Position numbers and translations under genes: made by a program. Positions 41,094 to 48,276 of a DNA stretch of 54,335 nucleotides are shown here, one piece after another. Numbering within the stretch: the stretch's first letter is position 1; every line of letters begins with the position of its first letter. The stretch lies in NCBI GenBank assembly GCA_904420205.1, contig CAJFUN010000037.1, positions 1 through 54,335 of the forward strand. Direction: 5' to 3'. The DNA comes from Candidatus Parachristensenella avicola. GTDB lineage: Bacteria; Bacillota; Clostridia; Christensenellales; UMGS416. The notes under the pieces are model-generated. The model was given only the letters and a program-made list of their open reading frames with translations. It did not search any database and was not told the origin of the DNA.

Positions 41094-41984
41094 ATGGAAA
41101 AAATTTTATTAGATACGGATATAGGCGGAGATATCGACGATGCGATTTGCTTAGCCTATTTGCTTACGGAACCGCAATGCGTGCTGATTGGCATTACGAC
41201 GGTTTGCGGGGAGCCGGAAAAACGGGCGGCGGTGGCTGACGCGATCTGCCGGGCGGCGGGACGAAACATCCCGATCGTGGCAGGCCTGGATACGACGCTT
41301 CAACCGATCCCTGTGTACCCTACGCCCGAGGGCGCCGGTGCGCTGGCGAATTGGCCGCACAGGCGCTATGAAAAGGGTGACGCTGCCGCTTTTCTCTATG
41401 AGAAAATCACGGAAAACCCCCACGAGGTCACCCTGATCGCCATTGGTAACATGACGAATATCGCAACGCTGTTCCAAACCCATCCAGATGCGCCGGGGCT
41501 GCTGAAGGGGCTCTATGTGATGAACGGATATTTTGGCCGGGAAATCTTGCCGGAGCCGTGGTACAACTGGAATGCCTGGGCGGATCCTTTGGCCTCAAAG
41601 CTTGTGTTTGCGTCCCATGTCGCCGTGTATCGAGCTATCCCCTTGGAGGTGACGGATCAACTGACGATCGACGCTGACCGGGCAGGAACGTTGCTGCCGG
41701 CCGATAGCGATCTTATGCGCGCTGTTTTCGATTTTGGAAATGCGTGGCTGGAAAGCGCGGGTAAGCTGACCTTGCACGATCCCTTAGCCGCGGTCTGCGC
41801 CTTTCATCCAGAGGTCTGCCGATTTGAGCGCGGCTCCGTCCAGGTAGAAACAAAGAAGCAGAGCGATATGGGCGGGACGTCATTTTCCGCTGATCCAGCA
41901 GGCAACGTTGAAATTGCAAGGGATGTGGACCGCGAGGCTTTTTACCGTATCCTAAGCCAAACGCTTCAAGGCGCGGGCATGTAG
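41094..41984 (+). CDS. Nucleoside hydrolase
   Basis: A 296-residue inosine/uridine-preferring nucleoside hydrolase-type protein, releasing ribose from a nucleoside or a related N-glycoside. The N-terminal DTDIGGDIDDAICLAYLL carries the calcium-binding Asp cluster; NGYFGR followed by YNWNAWADPLASKLVF matches the ribose-binding Glu/Asn helix region (N-A-DP-A), and LHDPLAAVCAF supplies the last Asp. The frame opens at 40986, but the ATG at 41094 has GGAGGG 11 bases upstream and gives the family start. It is isolated: no purine transport or salvage genes adjoin. Confidence 0.92.
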   Translation: MEKILLDTDIGGDIDDAICLAYLLTEPQCVLIGITTVCGEPEKRAAVADAICRAAGRNIPIVAGLDTTLQPIPVYPTPEGAGALANWPHRRYEKGDAAAFLYEKITENPHEVTLIAIGNMTNIATLFQTHPDAPGLLKGLYVMNGYFGREILPEPWYNWNAWADPLASKLVFASHVAVYRAIPLEVTDQLTIDADRAGTLLPADSDLMRAVFDFGNAWLESAGKLTLHDPLAAVCAFHPEVCRFERGSVQVETKKQSDMGGTSFSADPAGNVEIARDVDREAFYRILSQTLQGAGM

Positions 41985-42032
41985 GTTGCAGATGCGGAAA
42001 ATTGTGATCAACTAGCTTGGAACGGGAGGCCC

Positions 42033-42427
42033 TTGTCTTGCGTGGGCGCCTGGTTAAGGACATTTGAAACCATGGCGGCCGGTGGGGGGAAAGAAATAAG
42101 ATTGCAATTTGAAGCTACCGGGGAATTGGATGGAAGCTCACAGATATGGGGTGGACGAGATAATCCTGCTTATAACCGGGAGAATGTCGGTGCATTCATA
42201 GGAAAACGCGATGCTTCTCAGGCGCATCAAAAGGTACGGATGAATTGGCCAGGTTTGCTATGAAATTGAAAAGTGATCTTCGCACGAATGGGGTTTTGAG
42301 GGTGCCGCGAATTTCCCGTTTCCTTGCTCGGCTTGCAGCGGTATACAGGTTACTTGAAAGGGCTGATTCGCAAGATCTGCCTACGATGAAGGCGAAGCGA
42401 TTAGAAGCGGCGATCCTTCCGGGTTAG
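42033..42427 (+). pseudogene. Decayed, frameshifted reading frame of unknown family
   Basis: Two adjacent frames appear to be parts of one former gene. The first runs from about 42033 to 42230 (including FEATGELDGSSQIWGGRD and NRENVGAFIGKRD); after HQK the sense continues in another frame as GTDELARFAMKLKSDLRTNG and RVPRISRFLARLAAVYRLL, ending at 42427. One missing base in the AAAA run near 42228-42231 would join them. The first ribosome binding site is weak and the start uncertain (TTG 42033 or ATG 42072). I do not recognise the protein. The region 41985-42653 otherwise holds a terminator and the next promoter. It could also be chance open frames. Confidence 0.4.
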
Positions 42428-42516
42428 GCCGATAAGATTATGGCTGGGGGCTTTGACGTTTCAGCGAAAAGGCCCCGCCTAATAAGAAATGGGTGCTTGT
42501 CCAAGACGATACCGGA

Positions 42517-42553
42517 GAAGGGGAAGCGGTAGAGGCGCTTCCCTTCTTTTTTT
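42517..42553 (+). terminator. Terminator upstream of the solute-binding-like gene
   Basis: GAAGGGGAAGCG pairs with CGCTTCCCTTC with one bulged G and is followed by seven T. It would close the transcript of the nucleoside hydrolase and the decayed frame. Confidence 0.82.
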
Positions 42554-42580
42554 GCCGCCGTACTGACTCCAGAATATGTT
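42552..42580 (+). promoter_or_regulatory. Promoter of the solute-binding-like gene
   Basis: TTGCCG (42552-42557), 17 bases, TATGTT (42575-42580), about 75 bases before the start codon and directly abutting the preceding terminator. Confidence 0.5.
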
Positions 42581-42653
42581 ACATCGGAGGATCGCCCGCT
42601 TTTGAGGGATGAAGGTGGGGATGAAGGCATAGGATATCCCGGGAGGGATTGCC

Positions 42654-43781
42654 ATGTCGTCAAATAGAATCCTGTGGCGGATCATCTGCCTGCTATGCGC
42701 CGCGGCCTTGGCGGCGGGGGGATGGGCGCTGCTGCCGGAACGCCGGGAACCGCAGACTTCGGCCGAAGCAGAGGAGCAAAAACGGGCGGAGGCCTTTCGA
42801 GGTACCATCACCGTATGGCATATCAGCCAATGGCGTACAGGGGGCGTGAATGCATCGGCGCTGCTGTCTGCGGTGCTGGATCAGATGGAGGGCCGCAACC
42901 CCGGCGTTTATTTTACCCTTGAAACGTTGGATCCGCAGCAGGCCGGCCAACGGATGGCCCAGGGGGAATCGCCGGATATCCTATCCTTTCCAGGCGGTAT
43001 CCCGCTTCCGATGCAGGAGGCCTGGCAGGCGCTGGACTGTGATCGTTTGCTGCCCTGCTATCAAGCTTATATAGGGGAGGAGAGCAGCTTTTTGCCGTGG
43101 ATAGCCAGCGACGCTAAGGTCATGATCCGTGATACAAGCCTGGCGGCGCAAAAGTTGTCTGCCCCCGGGGATGGATGGACACTGCAGGAAATGATCGATC
43201 TGGCGTCAGCATTGACCTATCAAACCAAGGGAAAGAATAGCCAAACGGTCTATGGCATTGCCGCCGCGCTGGGGAGATGGCCTGCCTTGGAAGATTGGGG
43301 GATTGCGGCGGATGCAATCCTTCCGGGTGAGTATAGCGAACGGGAAGCTTGGGATCAGCTGGTGGAAGGGAATGTAAGCATGCTTATAGCCGGGCCTTGG
43401 GAAGAAATGACGTTGACCTGGCGTCAACAGGAAGACCGCGGGCCGCAGCTGACTGTCCTGGAATGGCCGCAAGAGCTTCCACGACTACGCAGCGTCCAGT
43501 GGATCGGCGCGAAGCAAAGCGGCGACAGCCAAAAAGATGAAATATGCCGAAAGACCATAACGCAGCTGCTTTCGGCCTCCTCGCAGAAAAAGGTAATTAC
43601 CCAGGCCAAATGCTTGCCCTGCGTATCCTTTACCACGGATGAACTCGGCGATGTTGTGGCGCCGATGGAACAAGGTAGCATACTATACGCGCTGCCTAAC
43701 CGCGAGATACTGACGCAGGGCGAATGGCCGCAAGAGGATGGTTGGGGCGTGGATCAGGGGGTCTATTTATGGAAACCCTAG
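42654..43781 (+). CDS. Membrane-anchored solute-binding-like protein
   Basis: A 375-residue protein resembling family 1 extracellular solute-binding proteins: after the anchor comes GTITVWHISQWRTGG, a QRMAQGESPDILSFPGG segment, GWTLQEMIDLASALT and VSMLIAGPWEEMTL, all typical folds of sugar-binding lipoproteins. Unlike them it has no lipobox; the hydrophobic stretch at 7-28 (ILWRIICLLCAAALAAGGW) reads as a signal anchor. No transporter genes adjoin, so it may be a sensor or wall-linked binder instead of an importer part. GGGAGGG precedes the ATG by 6 bases. It lies before murB with a separate promoter between. Confidence 0.75.
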   Translation: MSSNRILWRIICLLCAAALAAGGWALLPERREPQTSAEAEEQKRAEAFRGTITVWHISQWRTGGVNASALLSAVLDQMEGRNPGVYFTLETLDPQQAGQRMAQGESPDILSFPGGIPLPMQEAWQALDCDRLLPCYQAYIGEESSFLPWIASDAKVMIRDTSLAAQKLSAPGDGWTLQEMIDLASALTYQTKGKNSQTVYGIAAALGRWPALEDWGIAADAILPGEYSEREAWDQLVEGNVSMLIAGPWEEMTLTWRQQEDRGPQLTVLEWPQELPRLRSVQWIGAKQSGDSQKDEICRKTITQLLSASSQKKVITQAKCLPCVSFTTDELGDVVAPMEQGSILYALPNREILTQGEWPQEDGWGVDQGVYLWKP

Positions 43782-43792
43782 CCTGGAATCGG

Positions 43793-43821
43793 TTGTCAGC
43801 CGGAGGGAAAACATGTACAAT
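43793..43821 (+). promoter_or_regulatory. Promoter of the murB-rapZ-yvcK operon
   Basis: TTGTCA (43793-43798), exactly 17 bases, then TACAAT (43816-43821), 30 bases ahead of the murB start. Confidence 0.75.
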
Positions 43822-43851
43822 AGATAAAGGGAATCAAGATGGGAGAACAGA

Positions 43852-44769
43852 ATGAGTATCGAATCGTTAGAGAATCGCTTGCGCCATATGCCGATTGAGC
43901 CGGCGCGGCTTTTAAGGCAGGAACCGATGGCACAGCATACGACCTTTCGCATTGGCGGGCCGGCGGATCTATTTCTTTCCACCGCCAGCGAGCAGGAGGC
44001 TGCCGCAGCCTGCCTTTGGGCGCGAGAGGAGGAAGTCCCCGTAACCGTTGTCGGTAATGGGAGCAATCTTTTGGTAGGGGATAAGGGGATCCGGGGGCTT
44101 GTGCTGTGTCTGGGGCGCGAATTTCAAAAAATTTGGACGGAGGAAGGGCTGCTGTGCGCGCAGGCTGGCGCTTCACTAAAGGCTGTAGCCCAGCACGCGC
44201 TCCAGGATGGTTTAGCAGGCCTGGAAGCGGTTTCCGGTATCCCGGGAAACGTGGGCGGCGCTATTTATATGAATGCCGGGGCTTACGGCGGCATGGTATC
44301 TCAGCATCTGGAATGGGTGCGTATGTTGGAACCGGATACGGGAAAGATTGGGCAGTATACCCGGAAACAGATGGAATTTGGCTACCGGGCAAGCCTTGCA
44401 ATGGCCAAGGGCATGGTGGTGCTGGCCGCTGCATGGCGGCTTCCGGCAGACAAACCAGATGCAATTCGGGCCAAGATGGAGGATTATACCTGCCGACGCC
44501 GTGAGAAGCAGCCGTTGAGCTATCCTTCAGCCGGCAGCGTGTTCAAGCGGCCGGAAGGCTACTTTGCCGGCAAATTGATTGAGGATGCAGGCTTAAAGGG
44601 GTATTCAGTCGGCCAGGCGCAGGTTTCAGACCTGCATGCGGGCTTTATCATCAATAAGGGCGGCGCGACAGCGCAAGATGTGATAACCTTAATTGAGCAC
44701 ATTCAGCAGGTGGTGCAGGAGAAATACGGCGTCGAACTGGAACCGGAGATTCGCAGAATCGGGGAATAG
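43852..44769 (+). CDS. murB: UDP-N-acetylenolpyruvoylglucosamine reductase
   Basis: A 305-residue FAD enzyme that makes UDP-MurNAc for peptidoglycan with NADPH. TTFRIGGPADLF (about residues 25-36), VVGNGSNLLVGD, and SGIPGNVGGAIYMNAGAYGG are the flavin and substrate loops; SAGSVFKRPEG holds the catalytic serine, and the C-terminal ELEPEIRRIGE supplies the glutamate. It lacks the Tyr loop of the E. coli form, as usual for the type II enzymes of Gram-positive bacteria. First gene of the operon, 10 bases before rapZ. Confidence 0.96.
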   Translation: MSIESLENRLRHMPIEPARLLRQEPMAQHTTFRIGGPADLFLSTASEQEAAAACLWAREEEVPVTVVGNGSNLLVGDKGIRGLVLCLGREFQKIWTEEGLLCAQAGASLKAVAQHALQDGLAGLEAVSGIPGNVGGAIYMNAGAYGGMVSQHLEWVRMLEPDTGKIGQYTRKQMEFGYRASLAMAKGMVVLAAAWRLPADKPDAIRAKMEDYTCRRREKQPLSYPSAGSVFKRPEGYFAGKLIEDAGLKGYSVGQAQVSDLHAGFIINKGGATAQDVITLIEHIQQVVQEKYGVELEPEIRRIGE

Positions 44770-44778
44770 GAGAAAAGC

Positions 44779-45654
44779 ATGCGCGTTGTAATACTGACTG
44801 GCATGTCCGGCGCAGGTAAGTCTCATGCGCTGAATTGTCTGGAGGATATGGGGTATTTCTGCGTGGACAACCTGCCGCCAGATCTGATCCGCACTTTTAT
44901 CCAGCTTTATGCCCAACGAATGCGGGGGGCGGGAGATGAAGAAGGGCGGATTGCGATTAATGTGGATATTCGGGGCGGCGCATTCTTCGACTCTGTTTTT
45001 GAAGCGCTGCGGAATTTGGACGAAGCCAATATCCGCTATGAGGTGCTTTATTTGGACGCCGACGACGCAACCTTGATCAAGCGTTACAAGGAGAGCCGAC
45101 GTATGCATCCGGTGGAGGGGGCCTCGCTGAAGGAATCCATCGACCATGAGCGAAGGATGCTCAACCAGCTTCGGGAGCGCGCCGACCAGGTCATCAATAC
45201 CTCTAACTTGAAGGCCAGCGTGCTAAAAAAGCGCCTGCAGGAGCTTTATAATCCCAGCGATGCCCAGCGGCCATTTCCGGTATCCGTCGTGTCCTTTGGA
45301 TTCAAATATGGCATCCCCAACGATGCGGATCTTGTGCTGGATGCCAGGTTTATCAACAATCCCTATTATGTGGAATCGCTTAAAGCCCATTCGGGGCTGG
45401 AAGCGCCGGTACGCGACTATGTAATGAGCTTTCCGGAAACGCGCGTGTTCCTAGATAAGCTTTTCGACCTGCTGGACTTTTTAATTCCCCAGTATATCCG
45501 GGAGGGAAAGCCTCAATTGGTGATCGGCATTGGCTGTACGGGTGGGATGCATCGCTCGGTGGCGATTGCCCAGCGGCTGGCCGATGGGCTGCGGGATCGC
45601 GGCTATGCGATCCATGTGGAGCACCGGGATTTGAAGCAGGAGGCTTCTCGATGA
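44779..45654 (+). CDS. rapZ: RapZ/YvcJ nucleotide-binding protein
   Basis: A 291-residue P-loop protein. The N-terminal half has Walker A LTGMSGAGKSHAL (about 6-18) and FCVDNLPPDL; the C-terminal half has the RapZ signature SFGFKYGIPNDADLVLDARF and IGIGCTGGMHRSV. In E. coli RapZ controls GlcN6P synthase mRNA decay; the Bacillus homologue YvcJ binds GTP and its role is less clear. AGGAG lies 7 bases before the ATG. Its TGA overlaps the yvcK start. Confidence 0.95.
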   Translation: MRVVILTGMSGAGKSHALNCLEDMGYFCVDNLPPDLIRTFIQLYAQRMRGAGDEEGRIAINVDIRGGAFFDSVFEALRNLDEANIRYEVLYLDADDATLIKRYKESRRMHPVEGASLKESIDHERRMLNQLRERADQVINTSNLKASVLKKRLQELYNPSDAQRPFPVSVVSFGFKYGIPNDADLVLDARFINNPYYVESLKAHSGLEAPVRDYVMSFPETRVFLDKLFDLLDFLIPQYIREGKPQLVIGIGCTGGMHRSVAIAQRLADGLRDRGYAIHVEHRDLKQEASR

Positions 45655-46940
45655 AGTCCCGCTGGGCGCAGCTGAAAAATTCCGGCTTTTTGCGCTGGAT
45701 GCGCCCGGGGACAGGGATGAAGCGCCTGATATCGCTGACGGTGGCAGGTTTCGTGCTGGCGCTCCTTGCGGCTTGCCTGCTGTGGACGCAGGTTTCACCC
45801 GAATCGTTACGCCGCTTTCGGGGCCCGGTTATGCTGATGGCTTTAGGCGTGCTGATTTTTCTTGCCGGGGTAGGCGCTTTGGTGGCGAAGCTATGGCAGA
45901 CCCGGAAGCAGAGCGGGATGGCTACCGCTCGGTGGAAGGATGAAATATTTCGCAAAAAAATGCTGGATCACGGCCCGAGGATCGTGGCGATTGGCGGCGG
46001 CTCAGGCATGTCTACGCTGCTGCGGGGGCTAAAAACGGTATCCAGCAACCTGACGGCTGTGGTTACCGTAGCCGATAACGGCGGGAACTCCGGACAGCTG
46101 CGGGAGGATTTAGGCGTGCTGCCGCCGGGCGATATCCGCAACTGCATCATCGCTCTTTCCCAAGTGGAGCCGGTGATGGAGCGGTTGATGCAATATCGCT
46201 TTCCCGAGGGAACGCTGCAGGGACAGTGCTTGGGCAATCTGCTGCTGGTCGCCACCAGCGACATATCCGGCGGATTCTTGGAGGGAATTCGGACGCTGGA
46301 CGACGTGCTGGCGGTAACCGGACAGGTACTGCCAGTCAGCTTGGAGAACCTGTCGTTGAACGGTATCATGAGCGGCGGTCAGTTGGTGCAGGGAGAGTCC
46401 AGCCTGGGCCGGGCGCAAGCGGATGTAGGGGGACGCATTCATCGTGTGTGGCTGGAGCCGGGCGGCGCGCAGCCGCTGCCAGAGGTTCTGGAAGCCATTC
46501 GCCAGGCCGATATCATCGTGATTGGACCAGGGAGCCTTTATACCTCGCTGCTGCCTAATCTTCTGATCGACGGAGTTAGTTCGGCCATAAAGCGTAGCGG
46601 CGCTATAAAATTCTATGTGGCCAATATCATGACCCAGCCGGGGGAAACCCAGGGTTATACGCTTCAAGACCATCTAAAAGCGATCTGGGACCATTGCGGC
46701 AAGGGCTTGATCGATATTGCCCTAGTAAATCGGTCAGGGAAAATCCCGGAGGATATCTTGGCCCATTACATAGAGGACGGCGCTGAAATTGTGACCTACG
46801 ATGCTCAGCGCGTTAAAGCCGATGGAATCGAGCTGGTCGAGGCCGATCTAGCCGAATATAAAAAGGGACGGATCCGCCATCAGAGCGACCTTTTGGCCCT
46901 GAAGATCATGGATCTTTATTCAAAACGCCGCCGAAAATAA
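45651..46940 (+). CDS. yvcK: YvcK-family gluconeogenesis factor with an N-terminal membrane domain
   Basis: A 429-residue protein. The conserved CofD/YvcK domain starts near residue 105 with IVAIGGGSGMSTLLRGLK and continues with TVADNGGNSGQLREDLGVLPPGDIRNC, GQCLGNLLL and IGPGSLYTSLLPNLL; it is needed for growth on gluconeogenic carbon and binds UDP-sugars in Bacillus. Bacillus YvcK has only about 317 residues. Here about 100 residues precede it and contain two membrane helices (about 27-46 and 60-82), so the protein is membrane-anchored with the domain in the cytoplasm. The start overlaps the rapZ stop (ATGA). Confidence 0.93.
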   Translation: MKSRWAQLKNSGFLRWMRPGTGMKRLISLTVAGFVLALLAACLLWTQVSPESLRRFRGPVMLMALGVLIFLAGVGALVAKLWQTRKQSGMATARWKDEIFRKKMLDHGPRIVAIGGGSGMSTLLRGLKTVSSNLTAVVTVADNGGNSGQLREDLGVLPPGDIRNCIIALSQVEPVMERLMQYRFPEGTLQGQCLGNLLLVATSDISGGFLEGIRTLDDVLAVTGQVLPVSLENLSLNGIMSGGQLVQGESSLGRAQADVGGRIHRVWLEPGGAQPLPEVLEAIRQADIIVIGPGSLYTSLLPNLLIDGVSSAIKRSGAIKFYVANIMTQPGETQGYTLQDHLKAIWDHCGKGLIDIALVNRSGKIPEDILAHYIEDGAEIVTYDAQRVKADGIELVEADLAEYKKGRIRHQSDLLALKIMDLYSKRRRK

Positions 46941-46967
46941 ATTTATGCGGTGCAGGGCGGCAATTTA

Positions 46968-46976
46968 TGCTATAAT
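46968..46976 (+). promoter_or_regulatory. Extended -10 promoter of whiA-crh
   Basis: TGCTATAAT (TGn-TATAAT) lies between yvcK and whiA; transcription would start near 46983, downstream of the only ATG in frame with whiA. The -35 is poor. Confidence 0.6.
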
Positions 46977-47004
46977 ATCACTATCCAGGTTAGGAGGGAT
47001 CGTC

Positions 47005-47958
47005 ATATCCTTTTCGCTGCGAACCAAGGAGGAGCTGGCTAAGCTCCCTTTGCACCGGCCCTGCTGCCAACGGGCTGAGCTAACTGCGTTGGCTAGGCTC
47101 TCTGGAACCATTGAGCTGCTTTCAGGCGGAAAGCTGCAGCTGCGGTTTGACACCGAAAGCAGCGTCATCGCCTGGCGCATCTTCGAGTTGATCCGGCAGA
47201 TTTACCATTTTGGCTGCGAGGTGCAGATGCGGGAGGGCCAGCGGCTCTATAAGCATAATAGCTACCGTGTCAGGGTGCTGGATACGGATATCGCCCGCCA
47301 GATGCTGGATGACGTAGGCATCCTTCTGGCCGACCAGGAGATTGACCAAGCCCAGCCTCTGGATCAGTTGCTGGAGTCCGATTGCTGCAGGCGGTCCTTC
47401 CTGCGAGGGGCTTTCCTAGCGGCGGGGTCCCTGTCCGATCCTGCGCGGGCCTATCATTTGGAAATTGTAGCGCGGGATGAAACGTTGGCCAGGTTGATTG
47501 AGCGCCTGATATGCGGATACGATATGGCGGCTCATACGATTATCCGGAAGGAGTCCAATGTCGTCTATTTAAAAGATAGCGAGAACATTGTGGACTTACT
47601 GAATCTAATGGGCGCTACTCGGGCGCTGTTGGAGATGGAGAATATCCGGGTGGAGAAAAGCGTCCGCAACAACGTCAACCGCGCCATTAACTGCGAAACA
47701 GCTAACCTTGACAAAACCATGAGCGCGGCCGCGCGCCAATATGAAGCCATCCAGACCATCGAGCGCATGGGTAAGTTCCGGACGTTAAGCCCGCAGCTGC
47801 GCCAGGTGGCTGAGGCAAGGCTGGAAAATCCTCAGGCAACCCTCCAGCAGATTGCCGATATGCTGCCCCAGGTAAGTAAATCGGGCGTTAATCACCGGCT
47901 GCGTAAGCTGGTAGATATAGCCAACGATCTTCGAGGACAGAGGGGAGAATCAAGATGA
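47005..47958 (+). CDS. whiA: WhiA, sporulation/division regulator, with an apparent AUA start
   Basis: A 317-residue DNA-binding regulator with LAGLIDADG-like N-terminal domain and C-terminal helix-turn-helix (LSPQLRQVAEARLENPQATLQQIADMLPQ-type region with KSGVNHRLRKL). Family proteins begin with M-S-F and are about 316 residues long; here SFSLRTKEELAKLP is preceded by the codon ATA. AGGAGGG ends 7 bases before that ATA. The only in-frame ATG (46945) lies upstream of a promoter-like TGCTATAAT and has no ribosome binding site, and TTG or GTG codons are absent between. WhiA is cotranscribed with crh, whose ATG overlaps its stop. A base-calling error (G to A) would give the same picture. Confidence 0.9.
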   Translation: MSFSLRTKEELAKLPLHRPCCQRAELTALARLSGTIELLSGGKLQLRFDTESSVIAWRIFELIRQIYHFGCEVQMREGQRLYKHNSYRVRVLDTDIARQMLDDVGILLADQEIDQAQPLDQLLESDCCRRSFLRGAFLAAGSLSDPARAYHLEIVARDETLARLIERLICGYDMAAHTIIRKESNVVYLKDSENIVDLLNLMGATRALLEMENIRVEKSVRNNVNRAINCETANLDKTMSAAARQYEAIQTIERMGKFRTLSPQLRQVAEARLENPQATLQQIADMLPQVSKSGVNHRLRKLVDIANDLRGQRGESR

Positions 47959-48212
47959 TCCGAAAAACAATCGTCGTTAAGAACGATCAAGGTGATGCGT
48001 CCAGACTGGCTTCCCGGTTGGTGCAAAGGGCCGGCAAGTTTACATCCTTTCTTTGGATTGAAGAAGGGGCCAAACGCGTAAACGCCAAGTCCATCATGGG
48101 TGTGCTGTCCATGCATTTGGTAAAAGGTTCGCGCTTTGACCTGATCTGTACCGGCGACGATGAGGAGAAGGCGGCCCAGGTGCTGGAGGAGTTTTTTGAG
48201 ACAGGCGAATAG
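47955..48212 (+). CDS. crh: Crh-like catabolite-repression HPr paralogue lacking His15
   Basis: An 85-residue HPr-fold protein. Position 46 is serine in RVNAKSIMGVLSM, the target of HPr kinase, but position 15, the PTS phosphorylation histidine of HPr (GIHARPA), is alanine here (GDASRLA), and the following proline is leucine. This matches Crh, which keeps Ser46, loses His15 and works only as a CcpA corepressor. The gene order yvcJ-yvcK-whiA-crh is the same as in Bacillus. Its ATG overlaps the whiA TGA. A separate PTS HPr, if present, is outside the window. Confidence 0.92.
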   Translation: MIRKTIVVKNDQGDASRLASRLVQRAGKFTSFLWIEEGAKRVNAKSIMGVLSMHLVKGSRFDLICTGDDEEKAAQVLEEFFETGE

Positions 48213-48229
48213 CCGGGAAATCGAATAAC

Positions 48230-48259
48230 AAAACCGCCGGAGTATTCCAGCGGTTTTTT
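48230..48259 (+). terminator. Terminator of the murB-crh operon
   Basis: AAAACCGC (48230-48237) pairs with GCGGTTTT (48250-48257), with an inner GGA-TCC stem, then further T. It lies 18 bases after crh and before dnaE. Confidence 0.87.
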
Positions 48260-48276
48260 CATCAAGGGAGGAAAGG

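Noticed and set aside
42440..42480. GGGGCTTT...AAAGGCCCC repeat as a terminator
   Set aside because: The stem has a bulge and no T tract on either side; the real terminator follows at 42517.
46945..47004. ATG at 46945 as the whiA start
   Set aside because: No ribosome binding site, lies upstream of a promoter-like element, and adds 20 residues absent from WhiA proteins.
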